This document shows positions 1-7,914 of a stretch of DNA of 57,871 bases, piece by piece (position 1 is the stretch's first letter; the number at the start of each line of letters is the position of its first letter). Source of the stretch: an uncultured Gardnerella sp. (GTDB lineage: Bacteria > Actinomycetota > Actinomycetes > Actinomycetales > Bifidobacteriaceae); contig CAMUFL010000009.1 of assembly GCA_947088155.1 (NCBI GenBank), forward strand, positions 1 through 57,871, written 5' to 3'. The notes beneath the pieces were generated by a model. The model had not been told where the DNA came from. It ran no database searches and saw only the letters and a list, made by a program, of their open reading frames with translations. The position numbers and the translations under genes were made by a program.

Positions 1-640
1 AAACATACTCGGCGAGAATATCCTTCAAATTTGCGCTAGAAACAGGGTCCACTGCTTCAAAAGGCTCATCCAACACAAGCACACGCGGGCTGTGAATCAT
101 AGCTGTTGCAAGGCAAATCTTCTTCGTCATACCAGTAGAATAGTCAGAAACCATAGTGTTTGCAGCTTCTGTTAAGTCAAAAGCTGAAAGCAAATCGTTC
201 GCGCGCTTTACGGATTCCGCGCGGCTCATATCGCGAAGCATGCCAGCGTAAGTTAAAAGCTGAAGGCCGGTAATCGTCTTAAAAATCTCGTCTGCTTGAG
301 GCATTAAACCGATTGCACGCTTAGCGCTATTTACGTCACTCCAAACATCGTTGCCAAAAATCGAAGCTGAGCCAGCATCTGGCATAAGCAAGCCCGTAAG
401 CATTTTAATCGTGGTGGTTTTGCCGGCACCATTCGGGCCGACCAATCCGTAGAAAGAGCCTGCTGGAATGTCTAAGGAAAGATTATCTACAGCAACTTTT
501 TTGCCGAAAGTCTTAACGAATCCGCGAATAGAAACAGCTGGAACATCTGCACTGCTATCACTCGCATCGCTCGAATAATTGTTTGCGCCAAAAACTGGAA
601 CGCTACTAGTAGGATTTGCAGAAGGAACAGAATCTACCAT
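1..640 (-). CDS. ABC transporter ATP-binding protein (5' part, runs off the window)
   Basis: The reverse strand from the ATG at 640 reads without a stop to the window edge, so about 213 N-terminal residues are present. Walker A is GPNGAGKT (near residues 73-80), the Q-loop region reads GLMPQADE, the signature is a degenerate YSTGM, and Walker B plus D-loop reads VLVLDEPFEAVDP. The signature and EPFEAVDP style fit the DrrA/CcmA-like ATPases that energise ABC-2 type exporters at the cytoplasmic membrane. The first ~35 residues are a Ser/Ala/Asp-rich extension before the ABC fold. A GAGG ribosome-binding site sits 6-7 nt before the ATG. The partner permease would lie outside the window to the left. 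Substrate unknown. Confidence 0.9.
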   Translation of the reverse strand, partial: MVDSVPSANPTSSVPVFGANNYSSDASDSSADVPAVSIRGFVKTFGKKVAVDNLSLDIPAGSFYGLVGPNGAGKTTTIKMLTGLLMPDAGSASIFGNDVWSDVNSAKRAIGLMPQADEIFKTITGLQLLTYAGMLRDMSRAESVKRANDLLSAFDLTEAANTMVSDYSTGMTKKICLATAMIHSPRVLVLDEPFEAVDPVSSANLKDILAEYV

Positions 641-850
641 AGAAACCTCGCAAGATACAGGTAAACGCACGAATTGCGTCACAATATGCGCAATCGCACG
701 TTTACAATAGGGATTCCATTATCCCATACTCGCGATTTTTCAGCAATCCCCCCCCTACCCTTGCTGCTGCACACACCACACCAAATCCTCTTACCATCAC
801 ACCACCACCTGTTCCGTACGCTACCTTCACTGTACTAATATTCATGTGGT
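641..850. other. Intergenic region upstream of the ABC ATPase
   Basis: No gene is seen here. It holds the upstream region of the ABC ATPase gene, a C8 run at 748-755 (G8 on the coding strand of that gene), and from about 772 the left extension of the first composite repeat (a GCTGCTGCACACACCACACC-like stretch also found near 12.17 kb, 29.9 kb and, inverted, 32.35 kb). Confidence 0.5.
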
Positions 851-1126
851 GAGATTTGAGATTTTTCGCACTGAACGAAGGCGGACGTCAGAGCCGAAGG
901 CTGCTGACAAGCCGAGCGAAGAAGAAAAATCGAAAAATCTCTGCGATAAGATGAGGTTATTAAACATTAAGCACGCAGAGTTTTGGGGGATTTCTCTACG
1001 AGAACTAAAAGAGGACTGAGGAAGCAACATTCTTTAAAGAACAAAGCAGACACAAAAATCCTCTAACAATCAGAGCGACGAAGGACGGGACGTTCGAGGA
1101 GAGAAATCCCCCAAAACTCGCGCCAC
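851..1126 (-). repeat. Structured 3'-UTR repeat, core A, copy 1
   Basis: About 275 bp, closely matched at 12257-12530 and inverted at 32006-32280. It has two modules. One is a hairpin with outer arms AGATTTTTCG / CGAAAAATCT and nested inner stems. The other is a longer structure closed by a 19-bp perfect inverted repeat (GAGTTTTGGGGGATTTCTC and its complement) about 120 nt apart, with inner pairing AGAGGA / TCCTCT. Read on the minus strand it begins 24 nt after the stop codon of the glycosyltransferase gene at 1150. A short frame in it could encode 62 residues, but the three copies do not look like a protein family; I treat it as non-coding. Confidence 0.75.
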
Positions 1127-1149
1127 ACTAGAGAACTTCATTCTTTAGC

Positions 1150-2385
1150 TCAGTGACCGGTGTGCTGAATCGGCTTCCATTCACTCTTGGAGAAAATAGC
1201 TTGGAACGCAATAGGCACGTACGAAAGCATAAAAATCGGGAAGCTAAGAGCGTACGCAAATAGCTCCTTATTCGTGGCCCCAAGCTTGTCGTGCTCAACT
1301 AAAATAGTGAGCGACACAAATATCATCATGCCAAAAACGCTTGTAACAGTGGTTGTTATGAAGTTCATCGACGACTCAAACTGGCTAGTCCACGTCACAA
1401 ATCCAAATGCAGCGAACACGAATCCCATAATTAATCGCACAACTGCCAACACCATAAACGGGCAAAGCATAAGCGTAAAGTCAACGGATGAAAAATCGCG
1501 TTCGCGAATACCGTGGCGTATAAGAGCTGCGCCGTAGTAGCGGAATACTTGCAAAAAGCCTTTACTCCAGCGGAGCCTCTGCCTCCAGCTTTGCCTAAAC
1601 GACACCGGCTGCTCGTCGTAAAGCACTGCCGAACCGCAGTAGCCAACCTTGTCTCCGTGAAGAATTGAATCCATTGTGAACTCAAGGTCTTCCGTAAGAA
1701 GGTGGAATTTCCAACCGCGATTTCTGTGCATGATTTCGCGCGAGAACATGAATCCGGTGCCGCCTGCGTGGCAGCTTGAGCCGAATAGCATGCGCGAGTT
1801 GTTAGTAAATCGCGATTCTCGAATAAACCAAAGCGCCGATCCGGAAGAAACCCAGTTGTCGGAAAGATTCACGGAATTTCGGTAGCTGGTTAAGATTTGG
1901 TAGCCTGCGTGGAAACCTTTGTTCATCTCCTCAAAATAGTGAGGATCTAGCTTATTGTCCGCGTCAAATACGAAGTATGCGTCGTAGATTTTATCTGCGC
2001 CGACTTCCATAATATGTTCCAACAGATAGCTGAGCGCATATCCTTTGCCAATATGCTCTTTGTCGAATCGCTCAATTACATGGCAGCCTTCATTTCTGCC
2101 AACTTGCGCGGTTGCGTCAGTGCAGTTGTCGGCCACAAGCCAAATGTCAATAAGATTTTCATCGTATGTTTGCGTTTGAATGCAGTGAATAAGATTTCCA
2201 ATAACTGCTTCTTCGTTTCGCGCAGAAATTAGCACAGCGTAATGCTTATCCATTGGCGCGTCTGGAAACACAATAGGTTTTGCGAAAAGTGACGCTACAG
2301 CGCATACTCCTTGGTACACAACGCTGCTTATGCCGATAATTATTACTAATACATCAAATATTGATAGAAGAATCATCGCTTCCAT
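1150..2385 (-). CDS. Processive-type family 2 glycosyltransferase, membrane bound
   Basis: The 411-residue protein has one N-terminal membrane segment (about 4-30), a cytosolic GT-A domain and three C-terminal membrane segments (about 305-402). The GT2 signature residues are in order: DAD at 141-143 (nucleotide-sugar/metal), TED at 231-233 (acceptor/catalytic base) and QRLRW at 269-273. This set is typical of synthases that polymerise and export beta-linked polysaccharide (cellulose, hyaluronan, poly-GlcNAc type); the actual sugar cannot be read from sequence. Its 5' end overlaps the AI-2E family gene: the second ATG (2376) forms an ATGA overlap with that gene's stop, so translation may start there (MILLSIF) instead of at 2385. 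The pair is probably one transcript. A structured repeat follows the stop. Confidence 0.85.
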   Translation of the reverse strand: MEAMILLSIFDVLVIIIGISSVVYQGVCAVASLFAKPIVFPDAPMDKHYAVLISARNEEAVIGNLIHCIQTQTYDENLIDIWLVADNCTDATAQVGRNEGCHVIERFDKEHIGKGYALSYLLEHIMEVGADKIYDAYFVFDADNKLDPHYFEEMNKGFHAGYQILTSYRNSVNLSDNWVSSGSALWFIRESRFTNNSRMLFGSSCHAGGTGFMFSREIMHRNRGWKFHLLTEDLEFTMDSILHGDKVGYCGSAVLYDEQPVSFRQSWRQRLRWSKGFLQVFRYYGAALIRHGIRERDFSSVDFTLMLCPFMVLAVVRLIMGFVFAAFGFVTWTSQFESSMNFITTTVTSVFGMMIFVSLTILVEHDKLGATNKELFAYALSFPIFMLSYVPIAFQAIFSKSEWKPIQHTGH

Positions 2386-3920
2386 CCGCTCCGTGGATTA
2401 TTTTTTACGCTATTTTCTTTATTTAGTTTAGTTCGTTTATTTACTTTAGATTCTTTATTTTCTTTATTTTTCGAAGAAATATCTTTATTTACTTTATCTA
2501 ATATTTCGCGCGAAATTGCCATCGTTGCCAACGAATCAGTTTTATTAGAATCATCAGAATAAATACTATCATTACCAGCATCTTCAGAATTAGACACATA
2601 AGCCTGATTGTACCAGTATAAAATGTCTTCGTTCATAGAAACTCTGGAACTCGTGCCCTTCATAACACGCTGAACACTGTCTTTTACTGGCTTCATAAAG
2701 TTACGTCTTACAGATTCAAAACATTTAACAATAATTGAAGTATGCTCCGGCTTTGGATCGTCCATAAGAGGAGACGAAACCAAGTGATACTGCTTAGTAC
2801 AAACCCTAAAAATAGCTTGCAGGCTTGCTGTAACAGGCAAAGCCAAAAACGCTCCAAGAGCACCAAAAACCGCTCCTAAAACAAGCACGGAAAGAAATGC
2901 TACAGCAGGATTCAAATCCATAGTTTTTTCGGAAATTTTAGGCGAAATCACCATATTTTCAATCTGCTGATAAATAACAATAAAAATTAACGTCGCAAAA
3001 CCAGCACCGAATCCTTTAGAACCCCACGCGAACAAAATCGGCAGCGCGCCGCCAATATACGTTCCAACCGTAGGCACAAATTGCGAAACAATTCCACAGA
3101 ATAAAGAAAGCGGTAACCAATACGGTATACCCATTATTACGAGGAATATTGCGGTTCCAACAGCGTTAATAGCAGCCAAAATAATGCGCGAAAACAGGAA
3201 GCTGGAAATCTGCTCCTGCACAACCGACCAAATAAACAGGAAGCGACGCTGAGATTGCGGATTCATCCAACGACACATGCTTCTGCGCATTGCAGGACCT
3301 GCTGCCGAAATGTAATACGTAACCATAAGAATTGTGAGCAAATCAAGCAAAACCGTCATAACTCCCCATGTGGTATTCAAAGCTTGACCCGCAAAATCAA
3401 CAACCCACGAAGTTTGCACATGCTTTAGAATTTCCATTCCAAGCTGCTCAATATTTGGCATTCTGAAACCGGTAGAATTAAGCACGAACCCAGCAAACTG
3501 ATGATACAAATCTGGCAAACCCAATGCCATAGAAACAGCCTGCTGTGCAAATAAGTTACCAAATAACGCTAACAGCAAACCAATAATCACAAGCAAACTA
3601 GTTAGCGTAAAACCGGATGCAACTCCGCGCCTCCAACCGTGTCTAATTAATTTCACAACAAGCGGTTCCATTGCGAGCGCAATAAAAATAGAAATCACAA
3701 CATCAAAAACAATGAAGGAAATGCTACTCCACGCAAACCACAGGAAAATAGATATAAAAGCAACAATTGCAACATAAATAAGCGCGCGCCCAAGCCAATC
3801 AGGAGGTCGCCTGTCGTCGCCTTTTGCAGGGAAAAGCGAGGCTAAATCTAGCTTATTGCTATTCTCCGCAGTATGTTCGTGCATTGAAGATTCATGCATC
3901 TGCTGCTCTTGATACGTCAT
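2373..3920 (-). CDS. AI-2E family transporter (PF01594-type membrane protein)
   Basis: A polytopic protein of about 515 residues: an N-terminal cytosolic stretch, a tight pair of hydrophobic helices, a long soluble segment, then four or more further helices including the conserved region around residues 300-400. This layout is that of the AI-2E/PerM/YdiK family. Despite the family name, most members have no shown autoinducer role; some are Na+/H+ antiporters. The last ~130 residues are a hydrophilic Lys/Asn/Ser-rich tail. I chose the ATG at 3920 (MTYQEQQ); an in-frame ATG at 3986 would add 22 residues and run into the divergent glnA promoter. The stop overlaps the glycosyltransferase start. 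Confidence 0.8.
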   Translation of the reverse strand: MTYQEQQMHESSMHEHTAENSNKLDLASLFPAKGDDRRPPDWLGRALIYVAIVAFISIFLWFAWSSISFIVFDVVISIFIALAMEPLVVKLIRHGWRRGVASGFTLTSLLVIIGLLLALFGNLFAQQAVSMALGLPDLYHQFAGFVLNSTGFRMPNIEQLGMEILKHVQTSWVVDFAGQALNTTWGVMTVLLDLLTILMVTYYISAAGPAMRRSMCRWMNPQSQRRFLFIWSVVQEQISSFLFSRIILAAINAVGTAIFLVIMGIPYWLPLSLFCGIVSQFVPTVGTYIGGALPILFAWGSKGFGAGFATLIFIVIYQQIENMVISPKISEKTMDLNPAVAFLSVLVLGAVFGALGAFLALPVTASLQAIFRVCTKQYHLVSSPLMDDPKPEHTSIIVKCFESVRRNFMKPVKDSVQRVMKGTSSRVSMNEDILYWYNQAYVSNSEDAGNDSIYSDDSNKTDSLATMAISREILDKVNKDISSKNKENKESKVNKRTKLNKENSVKNNPRSGWKR

Positions 3921-3966
3921 ACGAACTATTGTAACTGCGCGAACTGATGAACAGTATTTACGGCAT

Positions 3967-4002
3967 GTAACACAAAACAATGCCATGTAACAAAAACGTA
4001 AC
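3967..4002 (+). promoter_or_regulatory. GTAAC boxes upstream of glnA (possible nitrogen-regulator site)
   Basis: Three GTAAC boxes occur at 3967, 3987 and 3998. The last two are separated by exactly 6 nt (GTAAC-AAAAAC-GTAAC), which recalls the GTNAC-n6-GAAAC units of actinobacterial GlnR sites. The match is partial and the first box is out of phase, so this is only a hint. Confidence 0.25.
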
Positions 4003-4084
4003 GAGATAGTAGAGTCGCTGAAATCAAAAATCGCCCTACAAGTTCTAAACTCGTTACTGAGATTTTATGAAAGGAATGGTGGCC

Positions 4085-5521
4085 ATGACCACTTTGCAAA
4101 CGAAAGAAGATGCCGCAGCCCTTATTGAAAAGGAAGGCATTGAGTACGTTTCTGTACGTTTTACTGATTTGATTGGTGTGCAGCAGCACTTTACGGTACC
4201 TGCTGACGAGTTCTTGCACAGCGCATTCACCGACGGTATGGCTTTCGATGGCTCCTCAATGCAGGGCTTCCAGGCTATTAACGAATCCGATATGAAGCTT
4301 ATTCCGGATGTTGATACCGCTTATATTGACCCATTCCGTAAGCATAAGACGCTGAATGTGGCTTTCTCTATTGTTGATCCTGTAACTGATGAGCCTTATT
4401 CTCGCGACCCTCGTCAGGTTGCTATTAAGGCTGAGGCTTATTTGAAGTCCACCGGTATTGCAGATACCGCAAGCTTTGCTCCAGAAGCTGAGTTCTTTAT
4501 TTTCGACAAGGTGCGTTTTGCAAACGATATGCAGCGTTCATTCTACGAGGTTGATTCTAACGAGGCTCCTTGGAATTCCGGCATTGATACCGAGGATGAT
4601 GGCAGCAATAATATTGGTTTTAAGAATCGCGTAAAGCACGGCTACTTCCCTGTGCCTCCTGTTGATCATAATCAGGATTTGCGCGACGACATGGTTTATA
4701 ATTTGCAGAAGGTTGGTTTGATTCTTGAGCGCTCTCACCATGAGGTTGGTGGCGCAGGTCAGCAAGAAATCAACTATCGTTACAATACGCTTGTTCATGC
4801 TGGCGACGATTTGATGAAGTACAAGTATGTGGTTCATGAAACTGCTGCTTTGGCTGGTAAGGCTGCAACCTTTATGCCTAAGCCAATTGCTGGAGATAAC
4901 GGCACCGGCATGCACTGCCATCAGTCGCTTTGGAAGGATGGCAAGCCATTGTTCTATGCGGAAACTGGCTACGCTCAACTTTCTGATATTGCACGTTGGT
5001 ACATTGGCGGCTTGATTAAGCACGCTTCTTCTGTGCTTGCATTTACGAATCCTTCGCTTAACTCTTACCATCGCTTGGTTCCAGGATACGAAGCTCCAGT
5101 CAACTTGGTTTACTCTGCTCGTAACCGTTCTGCAGCTATTCGTATTCCTCTTGCTGGTACGGAACCTGCTGCTAAGCGTATTGAGTTCCGCGCTCCGGAT
5201 CCTTCTTGCAACCCATTCTTGGCATTCTCCGCTCAGCTTATGGCTGGCTTGGATGGCATTATGAATCACATTGAGCCTCCTGCTCCTGTTGACAAGGATT
5301 TGTATGAGCTTCCTCCAGAGGAGCATGAGGGCATTAAGCAGGTTCCTTCTTCGCTTGGTGAAGCTTTGCAGGCTTTGGAAGAGGATCACGACTTCCTTAT
5401 GCAAGGCGATGTGTTCACAAGCGATTTGCTTGAAACTTGGCTGAATTTGAAGCATGAGGAAATGGATATGGCTCGCTTGGCTCCAACGCCACTTGAGTAT
5501 GAGCTTTACTTCCACATCTGA
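4085..5521 (+). CDS. glnA: Glutamine synthetase type I
   Basis: ATP-dependent ligation of ammonia to glutamate; a cytosolic dodecamer in this family. From the ATG at 4085 the protein is 478 residues, the usual length. AAAGGA at 4069-4074 serves as ribosome-binding site for this start rather than the upstream in-frame ATG at 4067. Recognisable parts are the beta-grasp N-domain, the catalytic segments EAEFFIFD, NYRYNTL, GTGMHCHQSLW and NRSAAIRIP, and a C-terminal DLYELPPEE whose Tyr (about 407) matches the adenylylation site of GSI-beta enzymes. This suggests control by a GlnE-type adenylyltransferase, not seen in the window. It is transcribed alone, divergent from the AI-2E gene, with a strong terminator after it. 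Confidence 0.97.
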   Translation: MTTLQTKEDAAALIEKEGIEYVSVRFTDLIGVQQHFTVPADEFLHSAFTDGMAFDGSSMQGFQAINESDMKLIPDVDTAYIDPFRKHKTLNVAFSIVDPVTDEPYSRDPRQVAIKAEAYLKSTGIADTASFAPEAEFFIFDKVRFANDMQRSFYEVDSNEAPWNSGIDTEDDGSNNIGFKNRVKHGYFPVPPVDHNQDLRDDMVYNLQKVGLILERSHHEVGGAGQQEINYRYNTLVHAGDDLMKYKYVVHETAALAGKAATFMPKPIAGDNGTGMHCHQSLWKDGKPLFYAETGYAQLSDIARWYIGGLIKHASSVLAFTNPSLNSYHRLVPGYEAPVNLVYSARNRSAAIRIPLAGTEPAAKRIEFRAPDPSCNPFLAFSAQLMAGLDGIMNHIEPPAPVDKDLYELPPEEHEGIKQVPSSLGEALQALEEDHDFLMQGDVFTSDLLETWLNLKHEEMDMARLAPTPLEYELYFHI

Positions 5522-5558
5522 TTTGTAAGTTAAGCTAAATAAGCTAAGCTGTTCTAAC

Positions 5559-5597
5559 GAAAAAGCCGGCCCTACGATTTCGCGGGGTCGGTTTTTT
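5559..5597 (+). terminator. Rho-independent terminator of glnA
   Basis: About 40 nt after the glnA stop, AAAAAGCCGGCCC pairs with GGGGTCGGTTTTTT across a short loop, giving a GC-rich stem followed by a T6 run on the plus strand. Confidence 0.85.
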
Positions 5598-5627
5598 GCG
5601 CGACGAACTGCTTGAGCGCTTTAGAGA

Positions 5628-5657
5628 CCCTAACGCAGAAACTGTACTGCGTTAGGG
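5628..5657. terminator. Second hairpin between convergent genes (palindrome-family half unit)
   Basis: A perfect 11-bp stem CCCTAACGCAG / CTGCGTTAGGG closes an 8-nt loop AAACTGTA, followed by CCTTTTGTTT on the plus strand. It can back up the glnA terminator or act from either side. The CTAACGCAG-N8-CTGCG core is the same as the junctions of the palindromic arrays at 33.6 and 53.2 kb. Confidence 0.55.
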
Positions 5658-5784
5658 CCTTTTGTTTGCGGTTATGAGACCTTCGTGCAGAAGAGTTACT
5701 GCGCTACGGTCGGAAGATGTGCGAAATGAGGATCTAGTTCAGTACGATTCTGCACCAGTGTCCGAAAATTGCCTATTTTTGCAC

Positions 5785-6426
5785 TCAAGCAGATTTTTGC
5801 GTTAGCTGCTTATTTTTTAGCACGTACTTTACATCAGCTTGAGACGCAACTTTCGAATCATGAGTAACAACAATCACACATTTGCCGTGCTTGCGAGCAA
5901 GATTCTTTAATATTGCAATAACTTCTTTAGTCGTAGCAGGGTCAAGGCTGCCTGTAGGCTCATCCGCTAAAATTACCGGCGCAGAAGATACTAAAGCTCG
6001 CCCAATTGCAACACGCTGCTGCTGCCCGCCGGAAAGTTGCGTAATATTGCGATTTATTTCTTCCTCCGTCAACCCAAGATCTACTAGAACTTGAGCATCC
6101 GCGCGAGAATTTACTAATCGCAAATTTTCTAACGGCGTCAAATAGTCAATAAGATTAAAATTTTGGAAAACAAGCGAAATATGCTTTTTGCGATGCTCAC
6201 AATATCCTGTTTTTGCAATATTTTCACCATTAAAAAGCACTTCTCCACTATACGGAGTATCTAATCCAGCTAAAAGCGAAAGCATAGTGGACTTTCCAGC
6301 TCCAGAAGCTCCCATAATACTGTACATTTTGCCAGTTTCGAAATCTGCATTCACGTCATTTAGTACCGCAATATTTGCAGGTCCGTAAGTGTACTTCACA
6401 TTTTTTAATTGCAATAAAGCCGACAT
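5785..6426 (-). CDS. ABC exporter ATPase (MacB/LolD-type)
   Basis: The 213-residue protein is a single ABC domain: Walker A GASGAGKS at 39-46, Q-loop VFQNFNLI near 87, signature LSGGQ at 132-136, Walker B VILADE at 152-157, and the switch His in VVTHD. These features match the MacB/LolD/Vex ATPase group that drives mechanotransmission-type permeases. It is the last gene of a minus-strand operon behind two FtsX/MacB-fold permeases and should form a 2:2 or heterodimer complex with them. Likely roles are peptide, antibiotic or lipid efflux; the substrate cannot be told. No sensor kinase or response regulator is adjacent. Confidence 0.9.
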   Translation of the reverse strand: MSALLQLKNVKYTYGPANIAVLNDVNADFETGKMYSIMGASGAGKSTMLSLLAGLDTPYSGEVLFNGENIAKTGYCEHRKKHISLVFQNFNLIDYLTPLENLRLVNSRADAQVLVDLGLTEEEINRNITQLSGGQQQRVAIGRALVSSAPVILADEPTGSLDPATTKEVIAILKNLARKHGKCVIVVTHDSKVASQADVKYVLKNKQLTQKSA

Positions 6427-6531
6427 AATAAGCTCCTTATTTTTACATAATTTAAATATGATTTATACGATTTGTTCCATTTATGCGATTGCGCTTTTAG
6501 TAGAAAATTCGCATACGCAACTACATTTCTG

Positions 6532-7854
6532 CTAACTCATGGCACTCAGTATTTTCCGAGGCTTCTTTATTAATATTGGCAGCACTGCAACAAGTAATGC
6601 GACTATTGAAATAAGCAAACCAATAACAAAAGCAGCAAGAGTTTGCAGCAATGGCAATACTGGCATACCATCCGCAATAAATGACGAATCAGCACTATGC
6701 AAAATCGCAGAACCAATAACGCCAGAAAAAGCAGCACCGAAGCCTAACGAAATGACGAATGACACAATGTTGAGTATCGCTATTTCAACAAGCAATTGAC
6801 TAACTATTATTGCTCTAGATAATCCGATAGACATAAGTACGCCAATCTCGTGCATACGTCCTCTAACCCAGAACACTAATACAAGTCCAAGCACTAAAAT
6901 ACCAACAAAACTTAGTGCCACAAAAATCATTCGCACAAGTTGTTGCACAGAGTTAACCGAGCTTATCACATCAGACAATTGCGAAGCATTCTGCTCTACA
7001 TCTGCCCACTTGCCAGCAATACTTTTAGCCTCCCGTATTGCACTAGCTAATAAATCAGAACGCTCAACAACACAACGCAAAACACTTCGATTAGAAGAAC
7101 CCGCCAAAGACAACGCAGAACTTAAGTCAGTAAATATGCGGTTTTCTGACGTATCCGAAGGAAGCGCTCCTTTAGTTTGCAATTTGCCGGCAAAAATGCC
7201 AACAACGCGAACTTTTACATTAAACCCTTGCTTAAGAATTATAGTAGAACCAATCTTAAGATTATTCTTCTTAGCAAAATCACGATGCACTATTGCTCTA
7301 CCAGAAGAACGATTAGTAATATGCTCACCCTGTTCTAAACGGTACAATCCTTCTTGAAAACCTTGAGATAATCGAGAATCTGTTGTGCCAGTAATTCCGG
7401 CAGCATGAGCCAAAACATCATCGTCTAATCTTGGACCCTGCGCAGGAAGCACAAGTTGCTTCCCAACAGGCGTAGCTAAAACATCGCGCTCTTCCACTAC
7501 AGTTTTTACGCCCGGAATCGCAGCAAATTTACGAATTTGACTAGAGTCAATTCCTTCATTTGCACCCAAATCTTGCGGAATTGGAGAATTAGATACTTTA
7601 GTAGCGGAATTAGAATTTGCATTCATTTGCTCTGGAAGAGTTTCGCCGCGCGTTTTTGCTCGTACAGTAAAACCTAAACCAATACTGGATTGAAGATTAT
7701 TCCTAGCACCATCAACAGAAGCACTAATACCAGCTTGCGAAACTAGAGCGCTTAAAACAAGGGTCATAATCAGCACAATTATTGCGTTGCGTCGAGGTTT
7801 GCGAAATATTGCAAGCCACGCTCTTGAGCATAAGGAAATTACATCAACACTCAT
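6532..7854 (-). CDS. ABC exporter permease, MacB/FtsX fold (second permease)
   Basis: The 440-residue protein has an N-terminal membrane helix (about 24-44), a large extracytoplasmic domain (about 45-300) and three closely spaced C-terminal helices (about 305-335, 355-385, 400-425) ending in a short basic tail. This is the classic four-helix MacB/FtsX permease plan. The region reading RMHEIGVLMSIGLSR after the second helix matches the conserved coupling segment that contacts the ATPase. It sits between the other permease and the ATPase with short gaps of 60 and 105 bp. The two permeases are related but not duplicates, suggesting a heterodimer as in Vex-type exporters. Confidence 0.85.
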   Translation of the reverse strand: MSVDVISLCSRAWLAIFRKPRRNAIIVLIMTLVLSALVSQAGISASVDGARNNLQSSIGLGFTVRAKTRGETLPEQMNANSNSATKVSNSPIPQDLGANEGIDSSQIRKFAAIPGVKTVVEERDVLATPVGKQLVLPAQGPRLDDDVLAHAAGITGTTDSRLSQGFQEGLYRLEQGEHITNRSSGRAIVHRDFAKKNNLKIGSTIILKQGFNVKVRVVGIFAGKLQTKGALPSDTSENRIFTDLSSALSLAGSSNRSVLRCVVERSDLLASAIREAKSIAGKWADVEQNASQLSDVISSVNSVQQLVRMIFVALSFVGILVLGLVLVFWVRGRMHEIGVLMSIGLSRAIIVSQLLVEIAILNIVSFVISLGFGAAFSGVIGSAILHSADSSFIADGMPVLPLLQTLAAFVIGLLISIVALLVAVLPILIKKPRKILSAMS

Positions 7855-7914
7855 AATTACTCCAAATAAACTTTGCTAAAACTTGCTAAAACTTGCTAAA
7901 AAATACGCAATTTT

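Noticed and set aside
842..1030. 62-codon frame with a near-identical relative at 32101 on the other strand
   Set aside because: It lies inside the structured repeat; the third copy (12257-12530) does not keep the frame, and the similarity follows the DNA repeat rather than protein constraint.
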